From: Magnetospirillum sp. 64-120
GTDB lineage: Bacteria > Pseudomonadota > Alphaproteobacteria > Rhodospirillales > Magnetospirillaceae
Length of the DNA stretch: 64,000 nt
Direction: 5' to 3'
Assembly: GCA_001898825.1 (NCBI GenBank)
Contig: MKVK01000019.1
Span: 1 to 64,000, forward strand
Under the pieces are notes generated by a model. The model ran no database searches. It was not told where the DNA came from and worked only from the letters and a program-made list of their open reading frames with translations. Of the stretch, positions 44,006-53,985 are shown one piece after another. Positions within the stretch are counted from its first letter, which is position 1. Each line of letters opens with the position of its first letter. The position numbers were made by a program, and so were the translations under genes.

Positions 44006-45222
44006 CGTGATGCTCCAATCGGTTCGAGAACCAGGTCGCGGGTAAGAACGACGCGCAGCGGATGGCCCGGCCGGATGGTGAGCGTTGGTTGCACGTTGAG
44101 CTGCCGACGCACGATCTGCTGGCCGGTTTGATTAATGGTGTCTTGCGAGCCACGCCGTAGCGCGCGGGTCAGGTCGTTCTCGCTGTCCGCGCCCAGCTCG
44201 GCCCCGACGCCGAGCAGTGTCGAGATGGCGGCGGCCTTGAGCAAATTGCCCCAATGCTGATTCACCCGGTCCTGCAAGCCAGCGAACCCGGCTCCGTCCG
44301 CACCTGGCTGGCGCTCGAGAACGATCGAGCGGCCGTCCGGCATGATGAGCCGATCCCAGGCGAGCAGCACGCGGGTCTGGCCGGCGGCAACCTCGCTGTC
44401 ATACTCGCCGAGCAGCCTCGCGCCCTGCGGGATGAGCAGGATGCGGCCGGTCGGGCTGTCGTAGACATTGGCCGTCACCTGGGCGGTGATCTGGCCGGGG
44501 AGGTCGGAACGGACGCCGGTGATGAGCGCGGCCGGGATGATGCTGCCGGCCTGCACGATGTTCGGCGATGCCGGGGCTGTCAGTCTTTCGACGCTGACCG
44601 TGCGCTGGTTCGACGCTTGGGCCATGAACGCGCGCTTACCGGCCTGGTCGCCCTGCGCAGCTTGCTGAACTGGCTCCTGCCTGGACGGTGCCGGCAAGCC
44701 GGGCGCCGCGACGGGCTCCGCACTTGCACGCGCGCCGCCGCTGCCGAGGAAGACCGAGCTGGTGCGCGCCGCATCGCGCTCCTGAGCGGCGCGCTGCCGA
44801 GCCGCCTCCGCCGCCTGCGCGCGCGGATCGGGCGGACCCGGCTGCGCACCGATCGTTGGCATAGGCACGTCCTCGCCCCCCTGCTGCGCCGACACGATCG
44901 GGCGGCCGAGGTCGCCGGGCAGCGGCGGCCCGAGCCGGGGCGTCTGGGCGTAGTCGCGCGGCCCGGACGTGATCGTCTCGGATGTTGCGCGGCTGTCAGT
45001 GTTGTAGAGTTCCTGCGCGGCCTTCTCACCCGGCGGCCGGAGCGCATAGATTAGCGAACCGCCGATGCCGAGGCCGGCGGCGACGCCGACGACGGCGAGT
45101 GCCTTACGGGACAGCCGCATGACGCGCGGCGGATCGCCGCGAAGCTGGAACGCGGCAGGATCGGGCCGTTCCGCTTGGGGCATGGGCCGGCCTTCAACGG
45201 CGGGATCGTGGCTGTCGGTCAC
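44002..45222 (-). CDS. trbI: TrbI, T4SS core complex protein (VirB10 family)
   Basis: 406 residues from GTG 45222, which overlaps the trbG stop (GTGA); the open frame to 45474 overlaps trbG and is not used. Membrane segment ALAVVGVAAGLGIGGSLIYA, Pro/Gln/Ala-rich linker, and the C-terminal domain with GSIIPAALITGVRSDLPGQI, QGARLLGEYDSEVAAGQTRV and HPLRVVLTRDLVLEP. Same role as the copy at 8430-9602. Confidence 0.95.
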   Translation of the reverse strand: MTDSHDPAVEGRPMPQAERPDPAAFQLRGDPPRVMRLSRKALAVVGVAAGLGIGGSLIYALRPPGEKAAQELYNTDSRATSETITSGPRDYAQTPRLGPPLPGDLGRPIVSAQQGGEDVPMPTIGAQPGPPDPRAQAAEAARQRAAQERDAARTSSVFLGSGGARASAEPVAAPGLPAPSRQEPVQQAAQGDQAGKRAFMAQASNQRTVSVERLTAPASPNIVQAGSIIPAALITGVRSDLPGQITAQVTANVYDSPTGRILLIPQGARLLGEYDSEVAAGQTRVLLAWDRLIMPDGRSIVLERQPGADGAGFAGLQDRVNQHWGNLLKAAAISTLLGVGAELGADSENDLTRALRRGSQDTINQTGQQIVRRQLNVQPTLTIRPGHPLRVVLTRDLVLEPIGASR

Positions 45223-46235
45223 GGCCGCCCCCTCCGCGCGTCGTCGCGCACGATGCGGACGCGCTGTTCGCTGCGCCGGTCGCCCAGGCGCAGCTCCGCG
45301 GCGGCGAACAGGCGATCGACCACCATGTAGCGGCCCTGCACGCGGTAATTGACCAGCTCGGCGTCGCCGGCCGCGCCGATGACGAACAGCGGCGGCATCT
45401 CGCCCAGCGAGATCTGGTGAGGAAACTCGATGAAGACCTGCCGCCCGTCGTCGAACGCGCGCGCCGGACGCCAAGGCGCCCGGTCGCCTTCAATACTGTA
45501 GCGGAAATTGAGCGCTGATACGTCCACGCCGGTCGCGGCCGGCATGGCGGCGACGGCGGCGGCGTTGCGGCCTTGCAAGGCGATGAGCTGGTCCTGCGGA
45601 TAGGTCCAGGAAACGGACGCCATATAGGTCGCGGGCGTGGCGCGCAGCTCCAGATGGTAGGTGCGCCGGTCGGTGTTGATGACCAGGTTGGTGGCGAGGT
45701 CGGACCGGCTGGGCTTAACGAGGATATGGACGCGCGCGGTCGCGCCGCTGCCGCTCACTGTATCGCCGATGATCCACCGCACCGTGTCGCCCGCCGCGAC
45801 CGGCCCCGGCCCCACGAGCTGCTCGCCTTCCTGCAAGGCGATATCCGTAATCTGGCCGGGCGCAGTATATACCTGATAGAGCGCGCCTTCGGTCCACGGG
45901 TATTGCTGGATGGCGTTAAGGAAGCCGTCGCGCACCGGCTGGATGCGCGCGGCATCGTTGGCGTCGCCGACACGGCGGCGCGGATCGACGGGCTCTGGCG
46001 GTCGCGCGCTCTCCGTCACGGGCTTCAACTGGCCGGGCAGCGGCAACGGCTCGGGGATCGTGACGATCTGGACAGCGCGGGGCGGCTCGGCCGTGAGCGT
46101 CGCGAGGATCGCCGGGGGCGGATCGTCGAAAGCGATCACGGGCGGCCGCGCCGACGTGGTGGCGCAGCCGGCGAGTGCGGATGCAGAGACGAGCAGCGCG
46201 GCTGTGGCCGCGCGGCGGATGGGTATGCCGGTCAT
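45219..46235 (-). CDS. trbG: TrbG, outer-membrane channel lipoprotein (VirB9 family)
   Basis: 338 residues from the ATG at 46235, which overlaps the trbF stop. The signal ends in lipobox ALAGC. The VirB9 body shows LNAIQQYPWTEGALYQVYTA, GPVAAGDTVRWIIGD and FRYSIEGDRAPWRPARAF. It carries about 12 more residues than the copy at 7453-8433. Confidence 0.94.
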   Translation of the reverse strand: MTGIPIRRAATAALLVSASALAGCATTSARPPVIAFDDPPPAILATLTAEPPRAVQIVTIPEPLPLPGQLKPVTESARPPEPVDPRRRVGDANDAARIQPVRDGFLNAIQQYPWTEGALYQVYTAPGQITDIALQEGEQLVGPGPVAAGDTVRWIIGDTVSGSGATARVHILVKPSRSDLATNLVINTDRRTYHLELRATPATYMASVSWTYPQDQLIALQGRNAAAVAAMPAATGVDVSALNFRYSIEGDRAPWRPARAFDDGRQVFIEFPHQISLGEMPPLFVIGAAGDAELVNYRVQGRYMVVDRLFAAAELRLGDRRSEQRVRIVRDDARRGRP

Positions 46236-46915
46236 TGCGACAGCTCCTTCGACCAGTTGAGGGCATTGACGAAGACGCCGAGCGGATTCTTGCGCAGGGC
46301 GTCGGGGGTGCGCGGCGGCTGGACGACGATCGTGAGGATCGCGGACCAACGTTCGGTGGTGGCTAGGCTGCCATCCTGATAGCGGCGCTCGATCCAGGCG
46401 ACGCGGAAGCTGTCGGGTGAGGCGCGGATGACGCTCGACACCTCCACCGCGACCTGCACCCGCCCGACATTGGCGAACGGGTCGTTGGCCCGCGCATAGT
46501 CATTGAGCGCGAGCGCGCCGCGATCGGTCGTGAAATCGTAAGCGCGGAGCCAGTTCTGGCGGACGATGACCGGATCAGCCGGGATGCTCCGCACCTGCTC
46601 GATGAAGCGGGCGAGTTGGAACGCGACCTGCGGATCGGTCGGGCGGTAGCCGGCCTCGGCCGGCGCGACCGCCTGGGCTTCGCCCAGCCGATCGACCTGC
46701 ACCACCCAAGGGACGATATGGCCGCGAGTCGATTGCCAGACCAGCCCGCCGGCCAGGCCGCCCGAAAGCGCCAGCGTGCCGAAGAAGGCGAGTCGCCAGT
46801 TCTTCGCCTGCACGCGCGCGGAGCCGATGCGGTCGTCCCATGTCTGCGCCGCGCGCTGATAGGGTGTCGCGGGTTCGGGCGTCTGGCCGTAGCGGATGCT
46901 CGGGCGCTTAAACAT
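46232..46915 (-). CDS. trbF: TrbF, bitopic inner-membrane T4SS protein (VirB8 family)
   Basis: 227 residues. The opening FKRPSIRYGQTPEPATPYQR is shared with copy one. One membrane helix (FFGTLALSGGLAGGLVWQST) is followed by the VirB8 domain (FIEQVRSIPADPVIVRQNWL). It starts 3 bp after the trbL stop. Confidence 0.94.
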   Translation of the reverse strand: MFKRPSIRYGQTPEPATPYQRAAQTWDDRIGSARVQAKNWRLAFFGTLALSGGLAGGLVWQSTRGHIVPWVVQVDRLGEAQAVAPAEAGYRPTDPQVAFQLARFIEQVRSIPADPVIVRQNWLRAYDFTTDRGALALNDYARANDPFANVGRVQVAVEVSSVIRASPDSFRVAWIERRYQDGSLATTERWSAILTIVVQPPRTPDALRKNPLGVFVNALNWSKELSQ

Positions 46916-46918
46916 GGA

Positions 46919-48229
46919 TCAATCCTTCTGGCTGGTGTCGACGGAAGCGCCGCTGCCCCCGCCATCGCCGGAGCGCAGCGTGTGGGCGGCAATGGTCGCG
47001 CCGTGCGTCATGGTCTGGCGGTTCTTCATCGCGGACGCCCAGGCGGGCGCGCCGGCCGGTGCGTCCGGCGACGGCGTCGAGCTGCCGCCTGAAATGGTCC
47101 CGCCCGTTGCGGTGACGGCGGCGCGGCCGCCTGAGCGATAGCTGTCCTTAAGAGAGTCGGCGGCCCTGCGAAGTGGCGACATGGCCGCACCGACCGCCGC
47201 CTGACCAACGCCGCCCGCGCCGCCAGCGACTGCGGCCGCGCCGGATTTACCAGCCGAACCGAGCGCATAGGCGATGCTGGCGGCGCCGGAGGTGAAGGCC
47301 GCGCCGCGCGCGGCGCCGCCGACCGCCCCCGCCGCCGCGCCGACGCCGAGGCGGGCAGCAGCGGCGCCACCGGCAAGCGCTCCGCCGGCTGCGAGCACGG
47401 TTCCCGCCGCCGCCCCTGCGCCAAGCGCCGGGCCGCCCGAGACGATGCCATTGGCGATCGATGGGCCGAAGATGCCGAGGCCGAGAAGGCATAGCGAGGC
47501 TAGCGCGACGGCCATTGCGTCCTCGATGCTCGGCTGCGCGCCGCCGAACCCGGCGCGAAACTCGTCGAACAATGTCGAGCCGATGCCGACGATGACAGCG
47601 AGCACAAGCACCTTGATGCCCGACGAGATCACCAGCCCCAGCACGCGCTCGGCCATGAAGGCGGTCTTGCCGAACAGGCCGAACGGGATGAGGACGAAGC
47701 CGGCGAGCGTCGCCAGCTTGAACTCGATCAGCGTCACGAAGAGCTGGATCGCCAGAATGAAGAAAGCGAGGATGACCAGCACCCAGGCGAACAGCAGCAC
47801 CGCGATCTGGATGAAGTTCTCGAAGAACGCGACCCAGCCCATCAGGTCGGAGATCGACTGGAGGATGGGTTCGCCGGCCTCCAGCCCGACTTGCGCGACC
47901 CGTCCCGGCTGGAGCAGCTCGGCGGCGGTGAAGCCGGTGCCGGACGCTTTCAGGCCGAGCCCGGCGAAACTCTCGAAGACGATCCGCGCAAGGCTGTTCC
48001 AGTTGCCGATGATGTAGGCGAAGATACCGACGAACAGCGTCTTCTTGACGAGGCGCGCGATGATGTCGTCGCCTTCACCCCACGTCCAGAACAGCGCAGC
48101 CAGGGTCACGTCGATGACGATCAGGGTGGTGGCGATGAACGCCACTTCGCCGCCGAGCAGGCCGAACCCGCTGTCGATGTAGCGGGTAAAAACGTCCAGA
48201 AAGCGATCGACGACGCCGGTGCCGCCCAT
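46919..48229 (-). CDS. trbL: TrbL, polytopic inner-membrane T4SS protein (VirB6 family)
   Basis: 436 residues from the ATG at 48229 (MGGTGVVDRFLDVF); a frame from 48256 adds nine residues not shared with copy one. Membrane helices such as WVLVILAFFILAIQLFVTLI are almost identical to copy one, while the Ala/Gly-rich tail differs. The start follows trbK by one base. Confidence 0.93.
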   Translation of the reverse strand: MGGTGVVDRFLDVFTRYIDSGFGLLGGEVAFIATTLIVIDVTLAALFWTWGEGDDIIARLVKKTLFVGIFAYIIGNWNSLARIVFESFAGLGLKASGTGFTAAELLQPGRVAQVGLEAGEPILQSISDLMGWVAFFENFIQIAVLLFAWVLVILAFFILAIQLFVTLIEFKLATLAGFVLIPFGLFGKTAFMAERVLGLVISSGIKVLVLAVIVGIGSTLFDEFRAGFGGAQPSIEDAMAVALASLCLLGLGIFGPSIANGIVSGGPALGAGAAAGTVLAAGGALAGGAAAARLGVGAAAGAVGGAARGAAFTSGAASIAYALGSAGKSGAAAVAGGAGGVGQAAVGAAMSPLRRAADSLKDSYRSGGRAAVTATGGTISGGSSTPSPDAPAGAPAWASAMKNRQTMTHGATIAAHTLRSGDGGGSGASVDTSQKD

Positions 48230-48230
48230 A

Positions 48231-48533
48231 TCAGTTCTCCTGTGAGATCGCGCCATCGGCGATACGGGCGGTGGGGCGCGCGCCGGGCGCGAGGAACCGG
48301 CGACGGTTCTCGGCCCAGGCGCGCAGGCAATCAGGGTCGCTTGCCCCGGCCGCGCCGATCGACTGGCATCGGCGCAGCTCGATCAGCAGCGGGTCCGTCG
48401 CCGATGTCTCCACGACGGCCGCCGACTCCGCGCGCGGGGGTTCGGGCGCGCGGCTCATCTCGATCGCCGTCATCGTGATGGCGATGGCGATGAAGATGAC
48501 GGCGCCGATGCGCGCGAGGAGCTTGCTGTCCAT
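48231..48533 (-). CDS. trbK: TrbK-alt type entry-exclusion protein candidate
   Basis: 100 residues from the ATG at 48533 (MDSKLLARIGAVIFIAIAI), with one helix and a tail containing RRCQSIGAAGASDPDC. It is the counterpart of 5127-5411, with the same cysteine spacing but a different linker. If both are exclusion proteins, the differences may decide which element each excludes. Confidence 0.8.
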   Translation of the reverse strand: MDSKLLARIGAVIFIAIAITMTAIEMSRAPEPPRAESAAVVETSATDPLLIELRRCQSIGAAGASDPDCLRAWAENRRRFLAPGARPTARIADGAISQEN

Positions 48534-48537
48534 CGGC

Positions 48538-49296
48538 TCAGTCGTGGAACATGCGGGCATTGCCCGGCTGATAGCCCGTGGACCGCGTCAGGAATCGCCG
48601 GAGCCGCTCGCGGCTTTCGGCTTCCACGGCGGCGTTGCGCGCCGAGTCCAGCGCCTGCGCCCGTCCCTGCGCGGCGAGCAGCGCTGTCAGGTCCGCGAGT
48701 TGCTGCGATTGCAGCGCAAGAAGCTGGTTGCCCGCCTGTGCCGCCTGAAGCGCGCCGGTCGCCGACTGGCTCGACGTGACCAAGCCGTCCATCGTGGTGC
48801 GTGCGCCGTCGATATTGCCGACGACGCCAGCCTGAACGCGCAGCGCGTCCTCGAACGCCCCGACGCTATCCGCCCAGCGCGCATTGGCGTTAGCGACCAT
48901 CTGCGCATGGGTGCCGGTCAGCGCCGCGCCCTTGTAGCGGCCGTTGAACACCTGCTGGACGTTCTGCACGTCATAGGCGATGCGCTGCGCCTCGCCGAGA
49001 AGCTGCTGGGTGCGCTGCACCTGCTGCTGCAACTGCTGGAGCGAGCTGAACGGCAGCGACGCCAGATTGCGCGCCTCGTTCATCAGGCTGGTCGCCTGCT
49101 GCTGGATTTGCTGAATCTGGTTGTTGACCTGCTGGAGCGACCGCGCGGCCGTCAGCACGTTCTGCGCATAATTGGTCGGGTCGTAGACGATCCCGCCGAA
49201 TTGAGCGTGCGCCGGCGTGGCGGCGGTGATGCCGATCATGCTCGAGGTGGCGATGGCGCCGGCCAGCATGGCGCGGTGCAGGATATTGAGCTTCAT
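48538..49296 (-). CDS. trbJ: TrbJ, periplasmic T4SS protein (VirB5 family)
   Basis: 252 residues from the ATG at 49296, which overlaps the trbE stop; the frame from 49797 lies over trbE. The signal peptide ends in AHAQ, followed by VYDPTNYAQNVLTAARSLQQ, a coiled coil rich in Gln, and the ending FLTRSTGYQPGNARMF. Same role as 4349-5116. Confidence 0.93.
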   Translation of the reverse strand: MKLNILHRAMLAGAIATSSMIGITAATPAHAQFGGIVYDPTNYAQNVLTAARSLQQVNNQIQQIQQQATSLMNEARNLASLPFSSLQQLQQQVQRTQQLLGEAQRIAYDVQNVQQVFNGRYKGAALTGTHAQMVANANARWADSVGAFEDALRVQAGVVGNIDGARTTMDGLVTSSQSATGALQAAQAGNQLLALQSQQLADLTALLAAQGRAQALDSARNAAVEAESRERLRRFLTRSTGYQPGNARMFHD

Positions 49297-51782
49297 GGGG
49301 TCATGTCCTTCAAGGCGAGGGGGAACTGGCCGGCATCTTCCCGGCGACCAGCCAGCGGATCGGGTTGAGGTTCGGGAAGAAGATCGACCGCCCAGGCCAA
49401 GCCGCGATGGCGCAGCCATTCGGCGGCGAAGCGCTCGCGGCCTTGGGTCTCGATAAGCTCGGCGATGCGGAGCTGATCGGTCTTGGAAGACGCGGCTGCG
49501 AACGCCAGCGCGACCTCGCCCAGCCCCAACTCGAACAGCCGGTTGCCGCGCCGCGACTGGCAGTAATAGTCGCGCTTGGGCGTAGCCCGGCTCAGGATTT
49601 CGATCTGGCGGGCGTTGAGCCCGAACCTCTTGTAGATGCCGGCGATCTGCGGCTCGGCCGCGCGCTCGTTCGGGAGGAAGATGCGCGTCGGGCAGCTCTC
49701 GATGATGGCCGGCGCGATGTTCGAGGTTTCGATGTCGGCGAGGCTCTGCGTGGCGAACACGACGCTGGCGTTCTTCTTGCGGAGGGTCTTCAGCCATTCA
49801 CGGAGCTGGGCTGCGAAGTCGGGGCTATCGAGAACCAGCCAGCCCTCGTCGATGATGATGAGCGTCGGCGAGCCGTCTAGCCGGCCCTCGATCCGGTGGA
49901 ACAGGTATGAGAGCACTGCGGCGGCCGATCTGGACCCGACCAGACCTTCCGTCTCGAACGCTTGCACGTCGGCTTCGCCCAGGCGCTCGGCTTCGGCGTC
50001 GAGCAGCCGGCCCCACGGGCCGCCGAGGCAATAGGGGGCGAGCGCCTGCTTGAGCTGCTGGCTCTGCAACAGCACCGCGAGGCCGGTCAGCGTCCGTTCG
50101 GCGATGGGCGCGCTGGCGAGCGAGCCGAGCGCCGACCATAGATGCTCCTTGGCCTGCGGATCGACCGCGACGCCTTCGCCGCCCAGGATCGCTGCCAGCC
50201 ATTCCGCCGCCCAAGCGCGCTCGGTGGGATCGTCGATGCGGGCGAGCGGCTGGAGCTGCACGCCGTCGCCGGCCTCGTCGGCGAGCATCCCGCCGAGATC
50301 CTGCCAGTCGCCGCCCATGCCGATCGCAGCGGCGCGGATGCTGCCGCCGAAATCGAAGGCGAAGACCTGGCCGTTCTCGTAGCGGCGGAACTGCATCGCC
50401 ACGAGGGCGAGCAGCACCGACTTGCCGGCGCCGGTCGGGCCGACGATCAGCGTGTGGCCGACATCGCCGACGTGAAGGGAAAACCGGAACGGGGTCGAGC
50501 CTTCGGTCTTGCCATAGAGCAAGGGGGGCGCACCGAAATGCTCGTCCCGTTCCGGCCCCGCCCATACCGCTGACAGGGGAATCAGGTGGGCGAGATTCAT
50601 GGTGGAAATCGGAGGTTGACGGACATTAGCATAGGTGTGGCCGGGCAGACTCCCCAGCCATGCCTCGATCGCATTCATGCCCTCGGGAATGACGGTGAAG
50701 TCGCGGCCCTGGACGACCTTCTCAACCAGCCGCAGCTTCTCGGCGGCGACGGCGGGGTCGCGGTCCCACACCGTCACGGTCGCGGTGACATAGGCCATGC
50801 CGGCATAGTCGGCGCCCAGCTCCTGCAGGGCGGTGTCGGCGTCGGCGGCCTTGTTCGAGGCGTCGCTGTCCACGAGGACCGACGCCTCGTTGGTCATCAC
50901 TTCTTTCAGTATCGCAACGATGCTCTTGCGCTTGGCGAACCACTGGCGGCGGATGCGGCTCAGCAGCTTGGACGCGTCGATCTTGTCGAGCATGATCGCG
51001 CGGGTCGCCCAGCGATACTCGAAGGCGAGCCGGTTCAGCTCGTCGAGCAGACCGGGGAACGTCACGCTCGGGAAACCGACAATGGTGAGCATGCGCAGAT
51101 GATGCTCGCCCAGGCGCGGCTCCAGCCCGCCGGTCAGCGGCTCGTCGGCCAGGAGCGCGTCGAGGTGCATCGGCGTTTCCGGAACGTGGACACGCTGACG
51201 GCGCGTAGAAACCGTGCTGTGCAGATAGGTCAGCGTCTCGGCGTCATCGAGCCAGCGAACCTCGGGCACGAAGCCTTCGACCAGATTGAGCACCCGGTCG
51301 CAGCGATCGGCGAAGCCTTTGAGCAGTTCCCACGGATCAACGCCGGTGGTGGAGCGACCCTCGTAAAGCCAGCCTTCGGCGCGGGCGGCTTCCTCGGCCG
51401 GCGGCATCCAAAGCAGGGTGAGGAAATAACGGCTCTCGAAGTGCGCGCCTTCCTCGCGGAACTGTTCGCGGCGCTCGAACTCGACCAGCGACGACACGGG
51501 ATCGGGAAATTCGGACTGCGGGTAATCGAGCGCGGGCGTGCGCTGCGCCTCGACGAAGATTGCCCAGCCGGAGCCGAGCCGCCGCAGAGAATTGTTCAGC
51601 CGCGCGGTCGTCGCGACCAGCTCGGCCGGCGTCGCGCTGTCCAGATCGGGGCCGCGGAACTTCGCGGTGCGCTGGAACGAGCCGTCCTTGTTCAGCACCA
51701 CGCCTTCGCCGACCAGCGCGGCCCAGGGCAGGAAGTCGGGGAGGTTCGCAGCTTTGCTGCGATATTCGCGCAAGCTCATCAT
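49293..51782 (-). CDS. trbE: TrbE, T4SS ATPase (VirB4 family)
   Basis: 829 residues from the ATG at 51782 (MMSLREYRS), which overlaps the trbD stop. Walker A GPTGAGKSVLLALVAM, Walker B LIIIDEGWLVLDS, and FATQSLADIETSN. It matches the copy at 1893-4346 along its whole length, with a C-terminal tail about ten residues longer. Confidence 0.95.
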   Translation of the reverse strand: MMSLREYRSKAANLPDFLPWAALVGEGVVLNKDGSFQRTAKFRGPDLDSATPAELVATTARLNNSLRRLGSGWAIFVEAQRTPALDYPQSEFPDPVSSLVEFERREQFREEGAHFESRYFLTLLWMPPAEEAARAEGWLYEGRSTTGVDPWELLKGFADRCDRVLNLVEGFVPEVRWLDDAETLTYLHSTVSTRRQRVHVPETPMHLDALLADEPLTGGLEPRLGEHHLRMLTIVGFPSVTFPGLLDELNRLAFEYRWATRAIMLDKIDASKLLSRIRRQWFAKRKSIVAILKEVMTNEASVLVDSDASNKAADADTALQELGADYAGMAYVTATVTVWDRDPAVAAEKLRLVEKVVQGRDFTVIPEGMNAIEAWLGSLPGHTYANVRQPPISTMNLAHLIPLSAVWAGPERDEHFGAPPLLYGKTEGSTPFRFSLHVGDVGHTLIVGPTGAGKSVLLALVAMQFRRYENGQVFAFDFGGSIRAAAIGMGGDWQDLGGMLADEAGDGVQLQPLARIDDPTERAWAAEWLAAILGGEGVAVDPQAKEHLWSALGSLASAPIAERTLTGLAVLLQSQQLKQALAPYCLGGPWGRLLDAEAERLGEADVQAFETEGLVGSRSAAAVLSYLFHRIEGRLDGSPTLIIIDEGWLVLDSPDFAAQLREWLKTLRKKNASVVFATQSLADIETSNIAPAIIESCPTRIFLPNERAAEPQIAGIYKRFGLNARQIEILSRATPKRDYYCQSRRGNRLFELGLGEVALAFAAASSKTDQLRIAELIETQGRERFAAEWLRHRGLAWAVDLLPEPQPDPLAGRREDAGQFPLALKDMTP

Positions 51783-52060
51783 GGCCGCATCCATGTCGGG
51801 TAGCGGAGGTGGCGCCGGGCCACGTCCACGAATTGTGGGTCGCGGCGGGCGGCCCAGACGGACAGCCCGTGTCCAACGGCCCAAATGACCAGGCCGGCGA
51901 TCCAAAGGCGCAGGCCGAGGCCGATCGCGCCCGCCAGCGTCCCGTTGACGATGGCGAGCGAGCGCGGGGCGCCGCCGAGCAATATCTGCTCGGTCAGCGC
52001 CCGGTGGACCGGGGCGAAATAGCCCGCGATCGGTTCGCCATGATCGGCCGCGCTGGTCAT
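51779..52060 (-). CDS. trbD: TrbD, inner-membrane T4SS protein (VirB3 family)
   Basis: 93 residues from the ATG at 52060, overlapping the trbC stop. It contains YFAPVHRALTEQILLGGAPR and the helices GLGLRLWIAGLVIWAVGHG. Same length as the first copy. Confidence 0.92.
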   Translation of the reverse strand: MTSAADHGEPIAGYFAPVHRALTEQILLGGAPRSLAIVNGTLAGAIGLGLRLWIAGLVIWAVGHGLSVWAARRDPQFVDVARRHLRYPTWMRP

Positions 52061-52392
52061 GCGATCAGCGCTCCACCGCCGAACGAGAAGAACGACAGGA
52101 AGAAGCTCGACGCGGCGAACGCGATAGACAGGCCGAATACGATCTGGATCAGCCGGCGCGAGCCGCCCGACGTGTCGCCGAAGGCCAGCGTCAGGCCGGT
52201 CACGATGATGATGATGACGGCGATGATCTTGGCGACCGGCCCCTCGATGCTTTCGAGGATCGACTGGAGCGGGGCTTCCCACGGCATCGACGAGCCACCG
52301 GCATGGGCCGGAACGGCGAAGGTCAGCGCAATCACGCTGGCGGTGGCGGTAAGCATGGCGCGGCGCGCGCCATGCCGAAGGGCATGGATCAT
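52057..52392 (-). CDS. trbC: TrbC, prepilin of the conjugative pilus
   Basis: 111 residues: a signal region ending in AHAGG, then the conserved pilin core SSMPWEAPLQSILESIEGPV and the second helix ending FSFGGGALIA. Only a few residues of the core differ from the copy at 1267-1599. Start overlaps the trbB stop. Confidence 0.93.
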   Translation of the reverse strand: MIHALRHGARRAMLTATASVIALTFAVPAHAGGSSMPWEAPLQSILESIEGPVAKIIAVIIIIVTGLTLAFGDTSGGSRRLIQIVFGLSIAFAASSFFLSFFSFGGGALIA

Positions 52393-53429
52393 GGCAGGTC
52401 TCCGGGTTGGGGGGTTGTGAGCGGTGCGAGGCGGTAGTCGCCGGTCGCGGGGTCGAGCCTGTCGACGCGGGCCAGCTCGGTCAGGCGGCGTCCATGCGCG
52501 TCGCGGACCAGCACGGCGATCAAGTCGATCGTCTCAGCGATCAGCGCGCGCGGGACCGTGATGACGGCCTCTTGGATTAGCTGCTCCATGCGGCGCAGCG
52601 CGCCGAGCGCGGTGCCGGCGTGAATCGTGCCGACGCCGCCGGGATGACCGGTGCCCCAGGCTTTGATGAGGTCGAGCGCCTCGGCGCCGCGCACTTCGCC
52701 GATGGGGATGCGGTCGGGGCGCAGGCGCAGCGACGAGCGGACCAGCTCGGACAGCGACACCACGCCGTCCTTGGTGCGCATGGCGACAAGGTTGGGCGCC
52801 GCGCATTGAAGTTCGCGCGTGTCTTCGATCAGGACAATGCGGTCGCTCGTCTTGGCGACTTCCGCCAAGAGAGCGTTGACCAGCGTGGTTTTGCCCGCGC
52901 CGGTGCCGCCCGCGACGAGGATATTGGCGCGGGTCTCGACGCCGCGGCGCAACGCCTCGGCCTCGGCCGCCGACATGATGCCTGCGCGGGCATAGTCGTC
53001 GAGCGTGAAGACGGCGACGGCGGGCTTGCGGATCGCAAAGGTGGGTGCCGCGACGATGGGCGGTAATAGTCCCTCGAAGCGTTCGCCGCCTTCAGGCAGC
53101 TCGGCCGAGACGCGCGGGGCGAGGGCGTGGACCTCGACGCCGACATGGTGCGCGACCAGGCGGACGATGCGCTCGCCATCGGCAGCGCTCAGCAGTTCGC
53201 CCGTATCGCTGATGCCTTCGCCGAGCCGGTCGAGCCACAGGCGGCCGTCCGGGTTCAACATCACCTCGATCACAGCCGGGTCGTCGAGCCATCCCGCGAT
53301 CGACGGCCCGAGCGCGGTGCGCAGCATCCGCGCGCCGCGTGATTTAGCCTCGGATCGGATCGGGAGGACGGTCAACGATTGGCCCTTGAAATGGGCCGGG
53401 CGAACCGCCGCCCGGCTGTCGGGGCACAT
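52389..53429 (-). CDS. trbB: TrbB, conjugal transfer ATPase (VirB11 family)
   Basis: 346 residues if the ATG at 53429 is used. The family homology begins at [13 protein letters not shown], so the true start may be internal (for example a TTG within [11 protein letters not shown]) and is uncertain. Walker [24 protein letters not shown], and [14 protein letters not shown]. It begins the minus-strand trb operon, about 115 bp after the CopG gene. Confidence 0.93.
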   Translation of the reverse strand: MCPDSRAAVRPAHFKGQSLTVLPIRSEAKSRGARMLRTALGPSIAGWLDDPAVIEVMLNPDGRLWLDRLGEGISDTGELLSAADGERIVRLVAHHVGVEVHALAPRVSAELPEGGERFEGLLPPIVAAPTFAIRKPAVAVFTLDDYARAGIMSAAEAEALRRGVETRANILVAGGTGAGKTTLVNALLAEVAKTSDRIVLIEDTRELQCAAPNLVAMRTKDGVVSLSELVRSSLRLRPDRIPIGEVRGAEALDLIKAWGTGHPGGVGTIHAGTALGALRRMEQLIQEAVITVPRALIAETIDLIAVLVRDAHGRRLTELARVDRLDPATGDYRLAPLTTPQPGDLP

Positions 53430-53547
53430 CAAGAGACGCAGGAATACTCGGCTCGCAACAGCTAGTTGTCGGCGTAGTAGAGGGGGCGGCAGATACGTTG
53501 CCGGGGGCGGAAGCGGCTTCCGCTACATTTGGGTCAGGCGCGGCAAT

Positions 53548-53976
53548 TCAGTCCGACTCGGACGATGTCGAGCGAGGCCAGACATCTTCCGGTATCTCGT
53601 CCAGCAAGGTTTTGCCGCTGGCGAAGCGCCGGCCGAGCGTCTCGATGAAGCCCTCGTAGCGCTTGCGGCCTTTGACCTGCGCCGCCGCCTGATCCTCGGC
53701 GGGCAGCGGCGGGGTCACGGACAGCCAGAACCGGACAAACAGACTCAGTGCCTCGGTGGTCAGGCCGGTGTTGCGCTCAAGCCGCTGGACTTGGCGCGAC
53801 AGGCGATCAAGCCTGCGCGCGAACGCCGCCTCCATCCGGTCGGCACCGTCCGGCGAAAGGTAAGACGCAACCGCCGCCTCCACGATCGCGGATCGCGAGA
53901 TGCGTCGGCGGATCGCCAACTCATCGACCTGTTTGGCGAGCGCGGGCGGAAAATAGACGTTGAGCCGAGTCCGCAT
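53548..53976 (-). CDS. CopG/ribbon-helix-helix regulator
   Basis: 142 residues. The N-terminal RHH motif is [20 protein letters not shown], followed by [20 protein letters not shown] and a helical C-terminal part with [20 protein letters not shown]. It sits between traG and trbB, as in other elements of this type, 9 bp after traG. It probably autoregulates or tunes trb expression. The same gene ends at position 122 for the first trb operon. Confidence 0.85.
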   Translation of the reverse strand: MRTRLNVYFPPALAKQVDELAIRRRISRSAIVEAAVASYLSPDGADRMEAAFARRLDRLSRQVQRLERNTGLTTEALSLFVRFWLSVTPPLPAEDQAAAQVKGRKRYEGFIETLGRRFASGKTLLDEIPEDVWPRSTSSESD

Positions 53977-53985
53977 GATCGCCTC

